DNA of 64,000 nt from CBDBZL01 sp031399025 (lineage in GTDB: Bacteria; Pseudomonadota; Alphaproteobacteria; Sphingomonadales; Sphingomonadaceae). The stretch is from assembly GCA_031399025.1 (NCBI GenBank), contig JANNOJ010000015.1:1-64000 (forward strand), read 5' to 3'. The notes beneath the pieces are model-generated. The model saw only the letters and a list, made by a program, of their open reading frames with translations. It searched no databases and was not told the origin of the DNA. Made by a program: the position numbers and the translations under genes. Numbering within the stretch: position 1 is the stretch's first letter; each line of letters begins with the position of its first letter. Shown piece by piece: positions 33,605 to 40,098 of the stretch.

Positions 33605-34365
33605 AAGGTGGCAGTCACGCCGCCGTCCACGACGAGCACATGCCCGGTGATGTAGCGCGCGCAGTCCGAAGCGAGGAACCGGACCGGCCCCGCGATGTCG
33701 GCGGGCAGCCCGGCTCGGCGGAGCGGGATGCGGCCTTGGCCAAGATAGAACTCTCGAAACACGGGCGCATCGTGTTCGTGGCTGCCGTCCGCCAGCCGCG
33801 CCATGGGCGTGTCGATGAACCCGGGTGCGACCGCGTTGACGCGGATACCAGGGGCGAGATCGCATGCCATGGCGCGCGTGAGATTGATCAGCGCGCCTTT
33901 GGCGGCCGAGTAGGCCAGCCCGCCCGGCGAGCCGAGCATCCCCATGATCGAGGCAATATGCACGATCGCGCCGCCGCCGCGTGCGCGCATCGCGGGCACG
34001 AGCGCCATCGAGAGATGCAGCGCGCCGTCTAGGTTGATGCTGAAGATGCGCCGCCAATGTTCCAGGGTAAGCGCGTCAAAGCCAGTCAGGTCGGCGACCG
34101 CGGCGTTGTTGATGAGGATGTCGGCGCCGCCCCATCGCGTTTCGATCGCGGCCACGGCGCGCTCGACTGCGGCGAGATCGGCGATGTCGGTTGGAACCGC
34201 CAAACTCTCAGGGCCGAGCGCGTCGGCCGCGCGCGCGACCCCCTCGCCGTCGATGTCGATCAGCGCGACGCGGGCGCCGCCCGCGATGAGGTCTTCCGCG
34301 ATCGCCCGACCGATGCCGCGTGCCGCACCGGTGACGACCGCGACCCTGCCGGCGACCTCGCTCAT
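33601..34365 (-). CDS. SDR family NAD(P)-dependent dehydrogenase
   Basis: 254 aa classical short-chain dehydrogenase. TGAARGIGR binds the cofactor, NNAA follows strand beta-4, and the catalytic set is Ser in HIASIMG, Tyr and Lys in YSAAKGA. Asp after beta-2 (ALIDIDG) favours NAD. In this locus it most likely oxidises a free sugar (L-fucose or galactose type) to the lactone, or a keto-deoxy acid; sequence alone does not decide. Its ATG overlaps the stop of the dehydratase gene upstream (ATGA). Confidence 0.82.
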   Translation of the reverse strand: MSEVAGRVAVVTGAARGIGRAIAEDLIAGGARVALIDIDGEGVARAADALGPESLAVPTDIADLAAVERAVAAIETRWGGADILINNAAVADLTGFDALTLEHWRRIFSINLDGALHLSMALVPAMRARGGGAIVHIASIMGMLGSPGGLAYSAAKGALINLTRAMACDLAPGIRVNAVAPGFIDTPMARLADGSHEHDAPVFREFYLGQGRIPLRRAGLPADIAGPVRFLASDCARYITGHVLVVDGGVTATF

Positions 34366-35576
34366 GCGACGGTGAACCTTCGCACCGCGTCCATGTCGAG
34401 CGTGAGGCCCAGGCCCGGCGTGGTCGGAAGCTGAAGCAACCCGTCCTCCAGGGTGAGCGACTCGCGCGCAAGCTCACGGCGCAGCGATTCCACCGCGAGG
34501 TCGGCAGGCAGGTATTCGATGAATGCGCAGTGCGGGACCGTAAACGCCAGGTGCGCGGTCGCCGAGATGCCGATACCCGTCTTCCAGCAATGCGGCACGA
34601 CCGTGCGTCCGCGCTCGGCCGCCATGTCGCACACGATCCGCGCTTCGCCCAGCCCGCCGACGCGGCCGACGTCGGGCTGGACGACCTGGACCCGGCCCGC
34701 GTCCATGATCTCGGCAAACTCCCACCGCGTGGCCGCCCATTCACCAAGCGCGATCTTCATCGGCGCGCGTTCCGCCAGCTTGGCGTATTCGGCGAGGTTA
34801 TCGGACCAGATCGGCGTTTCGAGAAAGAACAGGTTGAACTCTGCCCAGTCCTGAATGACCGCGAGGCATTCGTCCGCGGTCTCGAACATGTACTGAATGT
34901 CCGCCATGAACGTCACCTCCGGCCCGACCGCCGCGCGTACGCTGGCGAGGACCTCGGTGTGGCGATCGTAGCTCTCCGCCATACCGTCGTGGGCGTAAGG
35001 GCCGGCCATCGTGCACTCCGCCTTCATCGCCCGGAAACCTAGCGCCTTGGCGCGCTCGGCCGAAGCGACCAGCGCATCGCGGTACTCACCGAAGCTGCGG
35101 CCGAGCGGCTGGAGCGAGGCGTATGGCGTAACCTGCGTCCGCTGGGCACCGCCGGGCAGCAGTGCGTGAACGGGCTGCCCCAGTGCCTTGCCGGTCAGAT
35201 CCCACAAGGCCATCTCGATCGCCCCCAGAGCGTGGACGACGATGCCCCGCCGGCCGTTCATCGCGGTGCCGATGTACAGCTTCTCCCAAAGCGCGCCGAT
35301 CTGGAGCGGATCGGCCCCGATCAGCGTCTCGCGAATGCCCAGCCCCATCGTATGCGTCCCGGGCGCCTCGATCGCCGCTTTGACCATCCATGGGTTGGCA
35401 TCGGTCTCGCCGATCCCGGTCACTCCCCCATCGGTGTGGATGAGCACGATGAGGCCGTCCTGCGCCGAGGAGCTGAGCGTGGGATCATAGCCGGGGTCGA
35501 GGAGCACGAAGGTCTCGACCGCAGTGATCCTCAGGCGCGGCGGGTTCGCGGATAAGGCGGGGGAGATGGTTCTCAT
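34362..35576 (-). CDS. Enolase-superfamily sugar-acid dehydratase (mandelate racemase-like) 1
   Basis: 404 aa from ATG 35576. N-terminal capping domain and C-terminal TIM barrel of the mandelate racemase/muconate lactonizing group: EMALWDLTGKALGQPV, metal ligands Asp in TFMADIQYM, Glu in FLETPIW and Glu in KIALGEWA, and a final VPHCWKTGIG with the usual His. The residue pair at the first base position reads MKAEC, with Lys then Glu instead of the more common Lys-x-Lys. Probable role: dehydration of an aldonate such as fuconate or galactonate. Overlaps both neighbours by 4 nt. Confidence 0.8.
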   Translation of the reverse strand: MRTISPALSANPPRLRITAVETFVLLDPGYDPTLSSSAQDGLIVLIHTDGGVTGIGETDANPWMVKAAIEAPGTHTMGLGIRETLIGADPLQIGALWEKLYIGTAMNGRRGIVVHALGAIEMALWDLTGKALGQPVHALLPGGAQRTQVTPYASLQPLGRSFGEYRDALVASAERAKALGFRAMKAECTMAGPYAHDGMAESYDRHTEVLASVRAAVGPEVTFMADIQYMFETADECLAVIQDWAEFNLFFLETPIWSDNLAEYAKLAERAPMKIALGEWAATRWEFAEIMDAGRVQVVQPDVGRVGGLGEARIVCDMAAERGRTVVPHCWKTGIGISATAHLAFTVPHCAFIEYLPADLAVESLRRELARESLTLEDGLLQLPTTPGLGLTLDMDAVRRFTVA

Positions 35577-36652
35577 GCGTCCTCGCGGTGGAGTGATGCG
35601 TCCGGGCCGAGCTGCAAGCCGTGGCCCGGGGTATCGAAAAGGCGGAAGCGGCCGTCGATCACCGGGATGGGGCAAGCCAGCAGGTCGGTGGTATTCAGCC
35701 GCGAGTCCTCCACCACGAGGCAGTGCGGAAGCGCAGCAGCCAGGTGCGAGCCTACGTCCATAAGCGTGTTGCCCAGGGCGACGGCCACCCGTCCCAGAGC
35801 CGCGCGGGCAAGGACGAGCCCGTCCGAGATATTGTCGTGGAGCGGCAACACGTCGACCGCGCCGCTGGCGAGGAGCGCGAGGCGGGCCGAGGTCGGGAGA
35901 TACTCGCCCGCGTTCAGCTTGGCGCCGGACAGCCGACCGCGCAGTGAGCAGAGCCCGGCGAAATCGTCACGCTGGATCGGATCTTCGACCCAGCCGAAGG
36001 TGAAGCCGGCATCAGCAAAGGCTGTCACGCGAGTGCAAGCGAGATGGGGCGTCCATGCCTCATTCGCATCGATCATCAGCCGCGCCTCCGGGCCGACCGC
36101 GTCACGCACGAGCGAGAGACGGTCGAGGTCGCGGGCGGGGTCGGACGCGCCCACCTTGACCTTGAACGCGGTGTGACCGGCGCGCGCGGCGGCAGCGTAC
36201 CAGGCGTGCGCGGCGTTGTCGTCCAGAGGAAAGTCGAGGCCGCTCGCATAGGCGAGTGCGTCGCCCCGCGTGCCGCCCAGATACGCCCAAAGCGGCTGCC
36301 CGGCACGCTTGGCGGCGAGGTCCCAGAGGGCGGTGTCGATCGCGTCGGCAAGGCCGAACGGAAGCGCTGCGCGATGTCCGCCGCGCCGGTCGGGCACGCG
36401 GTGGAGCGCAGCCTCGGGCGCGGAGCCGGCGAGCAAGGGCCAGGCGACGCGCTCGAACAGGTCGATCAACCAGGCGCGAGGAGGCAGCGGAACGAAGAGA
36501 CTGTCGAAAAATCCCAGGCCAACGTTGCCCTCGGCATCCTCAAGCTCGAGCGCGCCGACGTTATTGGTGTCTGCCCAAACATGCGCATCGCCGATGACGC
36601 GATCGCGGGCGAAGCGGAACCTGTGGATGCGGAAGCGGGCGAGTGGGCGCAC
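35573..36652 (-). CDS. Enolase-superfamily sugar-acid dehydratase (mandelate racemase-like) 2
   Basis: 359 aa from GTG 36652 (codons for VRPLARFRIHRF). Second mandelate-racemase-like protein of the operon, clearly distinct from its neighbour: DTALWDLAAKRAGQPLWAYL, FKVKVGASDP (Lys-x-Lys base), LMIDANEAW, WVEDPIQRDD, NAGEYLP. Metal ligands Asp, Glu, Glu are all present. The C-terminus lacks the long tail of classical L-fuconate dehydratase. It lies 2 nt downstream of the FAH remnant and overlaps the next gene (ATGA). The exact aldonate is unknown. Confidence 0.78.
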   Translation of the reverse strand: MRPLARFRIHRFRFARDRVIGDAHVWADTNNVGALELEDAEGNVGLGFFDSLFVPLPPRAWLIDLFERVAWPLLAGSAPEAALHRVPDRRGGHRAALPFGLADAIDTALWDLAAKRAGQPLWAYLGGTRGDALAYASGLDFPLDDNAAHAWYAAAARAGHTAFKVKVGASDPARDLDRLSLVRDAVGPEARLMIDANEAWTPHLACTRVTAFADAGFTFGWVEDPIQRDDFAGLCSLRGRLSGAKLNAGEYLPTSARLALLASGAVDVLPLHDNISDGLVLARAALGRVAVALGNTLMDVGSHLAAALPHCLVVEDSRLNTTDLLACPIPVIDGRFRLFDTPGHGLQLGPDASLHREDA

Positions 36653-36654
36653 GT

Positions 36655-36933
36655 TCAGGCGGCAACGATCGATTGCCGCTGCTCGCCGAGCCTGGCAATA
36701 CCGAGCGGCGCTGCTGGTCCGGGACGCCCGGGCGGGGTGCCGGTCGAGATGATGTCCCCGAGCTGGAGCGAGAAAAAGCGGCGGCAAGAGCTGACCGGGA
36801 AGCCCGGCTTGGACACCATCGTCGCCGTTGAGCCGTCCTGGCAGCGTCCCCCGTCGCATACCGCCCGATCAGCGGCATCGCGCAGTCCTGGACGCTCGGA
36901 GCTGCGCGAGCCCCGCCGGACCAAGCGGATCAT
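36655..36933 (-). pseudogene. Internally deleted fumarylacetoacetate-hydrolase-family gene
   Basis: An uninterrupted 92-codon frame from ATG 36933 (overlapping the SDR stop as ATGA) to TGA 36655. Its first 25 residues look like an FAH-family start (SERPGLRDA) and its last 55 like the C-terminus: KPGFPVSSCRRFFSLQLGD, ISTGTPPG and GIARLGEQRQSIVAA. The family is about 280 aa; the whole metal-binding core (E-x-E ... D) is missing, and about 15 further residues are lost after TPPG. So it cannot be catalytic. In related operons the full protein is the 2,4-diketo-3-deoxy sugar acid hydrolase that ends the L-fucose or L-rhamnose pathway. Confidence 0.75.
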
Positions 36934-37682
36934 ATCAGCATGCCGCCATCGACGGCGAAGAATTGGCCGGTGACAAAGCGGCTCTCGTCCGAGGCAAGGT
37001 ATAGGCAAAGCAACGCAACCTCTTCCGGCGTTCCCAGGCGGCCCATGGGCTGGCGTTCGACAAACCGGGCCATCGCCTCGGCGGTCCCGTTCCCCGCCCG
37101 GCCTGCAGCTTCGACCCGCTGCAGCAGCGAGGGCGACTCGACCGTGCCCGGGCAGACCGCGTTGACGCGGATGCCTGACGCGACCCAGTCGGCAGCGATC
37201 GACTTGACGAGCCCAAGCAGCGCCGCCTTGCTCGCGCCATAAGCGGCGCGGTTTGGCAGACCCTTGAGCGAGGAGGCGACCGAGGCGATGCACTGGATGC
37301 TGCCTGAATTCGCCTGGATCATGGCGGGGAGCACGGTCCGGGCGAGATGATAGAAACTCTCGACGTTGACCGTGAACGAGCGGCGCCAGTCCTCGAGTTC
37401 ACAATCCAGGACGGTGCCGTGGTGGACCCAACCGACGCAATGCACAGCGGCATCGATCGGCGGCAGGCCGGCGGCAAAGGCGGTGACCGCGCCAGCGTCG
37501 GTCGCGTCGAGCACCGACTTTTGGACGCCCTTCAGGGTCGATAATCCGGCGCTGTCCACGTCGGTCGCGAACACGCGCGCGCCTTCCGCGGCGAACAGAG
37601 CCGCGCAGGCGCGGCCGATTCCAGCGGCGGCAGCGGTTACCCAAATCGTCTTGCCGGCCAATCTTGCCAAACCAACCCCCAT
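36930..37682 (-). CDS. SDR dehydrogenase, probable 2-keto-3-deoxy-L-fuconate dehydrogenase type
   Basis: 250 aa. Cofactor site VTAAAAGIGRACAALF, ATDVD after beta-2, catalytic Ser in SVASSLKGL and YGASKAALLG (Tyr, Lys). The long C-terminal loop GTVESPSLLQRVEA and FVERQPMGRLGTPEEVA resembles 2-keto-3-deoxy-L-fuconate 4-dehydrogenases and human BDH2-like proteins as I recall them. It would feed the FAH hydrolase, whose gene overlaps its stop. First gene of the minus-strand sugar operon; divergent from the IclR regulator 82 bp away. Confidence 0.78.
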   Translation of the reverse strand: MGVGLARLAGKTIWVTAAAAGIGRACAALFAAEGARVFATDVDSAGLSTLKGVQKSVLDATDAGAVTAFAAGLPPIDAAVHCVGWVHHGTVLDCELEDWRRSFTVNVESFYHLARTVLPAMIQANSGSIQCIASVASSLKGLPNRAAYGASKAALLGLVKSIAADWVASGIRVNAVCPGTVESPSLLQRVEAAGRAGNGTAEAMARFVERQPMGRLGTPEEVALLCLYLASDESRFVTGQFFAVDGGMLI

Positions 37683-37702
37683 CGAAGCATGCCCGAATTA
37701 CG

Positions 37703-37721
37703 GACATCATGATCGCATGTC
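37703..37721. promoter_or_regulatory. Inverted repeat in the SDR-IclR divergent gap
   Basis: GACAT (37703-37707) and ATGTC (37717-37721) form 5-bp arms around a 9-nt centre, midway between the start of the sugar operon (37682) and that of the IclR-type regulator (37765). IclR proteins bind such palindromes, so this is a candidate operator (inference). Confidence 0.35.
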
Positions 37722-37764
37722 GAGACAGTTGTGCGTGATGCGCTGATATGCGACGGCGTTGCCG

Positions 37765-38538
37765 ATGGCTCATATCGTCAGGGCGAAGCAGAGTGAAACC
37801 TCGCTTGGTAAGGCACTTCGCCTGTTGTCGGCGATCGGCGAGAGCACCGACCCGCTTGGAGTGAGCGTCTCCGAGCTGTTGCGGGTGACGGGGCTGTCGC
37901 GCCCGACCATTTACCGCTTCCTGGGCGAGTTGCAGGCCAGCGGCATGGTCAGCGGGGATCCGCGCCAGCCCCTGTGGCGGCTTGGACCTAAGGTGGTCGC
38001 ACTAGCCGCAGTCGCCGGGAACTGGGCAGGTCTTCGCCGCCGGGCGCGTGCGGCGATGGAAGAGTTCGTCGCGGAGGTCGGTCACACCGTTCATCTCGGC
38101 ATCCGCGACGGATTTGAGATCGTCTACATCGACAAAGCCGAAAGCGCGCGGCACTTGGCGATCTCGTCCGCGGTCGGGCAACGGCGCCCGATCAACGTCA
38201 CGGCGCTGGGTAAGTGCCTGACCGCGTTCGACCCCAATCCCCAGATGGCGCGCATGGTGGCGGACGCGGGATTGACGAGGCGGACGCCGGCATCGATCGT
38301 CGATCCCGAGGCGTGGCTCGCGGAGATCGCGCGCGTTCGCGCCGAGGGCATCGCCCACGACAACGAAGAGTGCGATCCCGGCGCCCGCTGTGTCGCCGCG
38401 CCGATCCGCGACGCTCACGGCTTCGCCGTGGCCGCGATCAGCATCTCGGCGTTGGTAACCCGGGCGGAGCTCGATTTCATGCAGTTGGCCAGCCAGCTGC
38501 GGGCAGTCGCCGAAACTATCGGCATGGCACAGGATTGA
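37765..38538 (+). CDS. IclR-family transcriptional regulator
   Basis: 257 aa from ATG 37765 (a TTG two codons earlier is in frame). N-terminal winged helix (about 15-80: LGKALRLLSAIGES, LSRPTIYRFLGELQASGMV) and C-terminal IclR effector domain (about 90-250: HTVHLGIRDGFEIVYIDKAES, PINVTALGKCLTAF, GIAHDNEECDPGARCVAAPI). The family senses sugar acids and aromatics. Its position, divergent from the dehydrogenase-dehydratase operon and upstream of the MFS gene, indicates control of this locus. Confidence 0.87.
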   Translation: MAHIVRAKQSETSLGKALRLLSAIGESTDPLGVSVSELLRVTGLSRPTIYRFLGELQASGMVSGDPRQPLWRLGPKVVALAAVAGNWAGLRRRARAAMEEFVAEVGHTVHLGIRDGFEIVYIDKAESARHLAISSAVGQRRPINVTALGKCLTAFDPNPQMARMVADAGLTRRTPASIVDPEAWLAEIARVRAEGIAHDNEECDPGARCVAAPIRDAHGFAVAAISISALVTRAELDFMQLASQLRAVAETIGMAQD

Positions 38539-38618
38539 CCGCCCCTTGAGACGGGTGTCTATCAGGCGATAATGCGGGTTTGCCCGGATTGTGCTGCGGA
38601 CATTACGATGGGCGGTCA

Positions 38619-39776
38619 ATGATTGCAGACGGGCGCCTGATCTGGTCGGTCGGGCTCGGTACGACCCTCGGGATGGCGGCGCAAAGCGCTTCGTCGTTCC
38701 TCTTCTACGCGCTGAAGACGGCGGCAGGGCTGACGGTCGAGCAGGCGACGCAGGCACTGACCGCCGAAGGCGTGGCGATGGGGCTCGTCATGCTCATCGT
38801 TTCGCCATCGATTCATCGGCTGCCGTTGCGGCCACTGCTGGCGCTGGCGATCCTGGCTGCGCTTGGCGCGCAGGTCGCTTCGGCACAGGTCGACGGCTAC
38901 GGCCCGATCCTCGCGGTGCGCGCGCTATCGGGCATCGGCTTCGGGCTCATCTACGCCGTCGCGTCCGCGTCGGGTGCGGCCTCGCCCACGCCCGAGCGGG
39001 TCTATGCGGCAGCGGGCACGATCCAGCTGGTGTGCGGCGCGGCGCTCAACCCGTTGATGGGCTGGGGGCAGTCGCTCGGCCGGGCGGGTGCGTTCGGCGC
39101 GGTCGCGCTGTTCGGCGCGGTGCTGGCGGCGGGGCTGCTGTTCGCGCCGCCGCCTGCGCGCCTGGCCTCGATCGTGCGAGCCGCCGGAACCCGGCCCCAG
39201 CTCGCGGCGGTGGTCGCCGTGCTCCTTGCAATGGTGCTGTTCGCGGGCGGGGCGAACGGGGTCTATATCTACTATGTGCCGGTGGCCGACGGGGTCGGGC
39301 TGAGCGGCGAGGCGCTGGGCTACGGCCTGTCGGGCGTGTCGCTGGTGGGGGCGCTCGGCGGGGTTGCCGCCAATCGGCTGGGGCTGAGCCGCGGCCGGAT
39401 CGCCCCACTGGGCGGAGGCTTGCTGATGATGGGCGCGGTATCGTGGTGGGTGCTGATCGTGCGCTCGCCCGCCGAGTTCTGGGTCGCGTTCACGCTGTGG
39501 ATCATGATCTACATCTTCGTCAACGCCTACCTGTTCGGGCTCGCCGTCGCGGCCGACCCATCGGGGCGCCTGGCAGCGGCAACCGGCGCGGCGCTGATTC
39601 TTGCCAATGCGGGCGGGACGTGGGGCGTGGGTTGGGTCGCCGCGCGTACGGGCGAGGCCAGCTGGGGTGCGGTGGCACTGGCGCTCTGCGCCGCAGCGGC
39701 CGTTCTGACCGTGTTGGCGGACGGGCTGATCAGGTGGCGAGCGGGCGCTCCGGCCCAGGCTGATCGTCGAGGTTGA
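38619..39776 (+). CDS. MFS transporter
   Basis: 385 aa from ATG 38619, with 11-12 hydrophobic helices typical of the major facilitator fold (VMLIVSPSIHRLPLRPLLAL, RALSGIGFGLIYAVASASGA, AVVAVLLAMVLFAGGANGVY, WIMIYIFVNAYLFGLAV). Expected to carry a sugar or sugar acid across the inner membrane with proton symport; the substrate is inferred only from context. Its last 47 bp overlap the convergent mutarotase gene in antisense. Confidence 0.78.
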   Translation: MIADGRLIWSVGLGTTLGMAAQSASSFLFYALKTAAGLTVEQATQALTAEGVAMGLVMLIVSPSIHRLPLRPLLALAILAALGAQVASAQVDGYGPILAVRALSGIGFGLIYAVASASGAASPTPERVYAAAGTIQLVCGAALNPLMGWGQSLGRAGAFGAVALFGAVLAAGLLFAPPPARLASIVRAAGTRPQLAAVVAVLLAMVLFAGGANGVYIYYVPVADGVGLSGEALGYGLSGVSLVGALGGVAANRLGLSRGRIAPLGGGLLMMGAVSWWVLIVRSPAEFWVAFTLWIMIYIFVNAYLFGLAVAADPSGRLAAATGAALILANAGGTWGVGWVAARTGEASWGAVALALCAAAAVLTVLADGLIRWRAGAPAQADRRG

Positions 39777-40098
39777 AGATGCAGGTCATCGCCGCCCACT
39801 CGGCCGGGCCTTGGCCGCCGCCGGGAGGGCGCTGGTAGCTTTGCATCAGCCGTTCCCACTGTTCGACCCGGGAACCGGCGAGCGCGCCGGTGCCGGCCGG
39901 GGCGTCCTCGCGATCGGCTACCATGATCAGGCGCGCGCCCCAGCGCCAGATCGACAGGTGACAATAACCCGATGCACGTAGGTCAGCCACCACCTCAGGC
40001 CATACCGCGCCGGGCTCGTGCCACCGCTCATACTCGGCAATTCGCTCGGGGTCGTCGTCCAGATCGATCGTAAAACAAAGACGCGACGGGCTTGCCAT
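39730..40098 (-). CDS. L-rhamnose/L-fucose mutarotase (RhaM-type)
   Basis: 122 aa from ATG 40098, overlapping the GH59 stop (ATGA). A ferredoxin-like dimeric alpha/beta barrel of the RhaM family: FTIDLDDDPERIAEYERWHE, VWPEVVADLRASGYCHLSIWRW, LIMVADRED, WERLMQSYQ and WAAMTCIFNLDD. The family interconverts anomers of L-rhamnose or L-fucose, which supports a 6-deoxy sugar as a substrate of the locus. It is translated together with the GH59 enzyme. Confidence 0.8.
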   Translation of the reverse strand: MASPSRLCFTIDLDDDPERIAEYERWHEPGAVWPEVVADLRASGYCHLSIWRWGARLIMVADREDAPAGTGALAGSRVEQWERLMQSYQRPPGGGQGPAEWAAMTCIFNLDDQPGPERPLAT

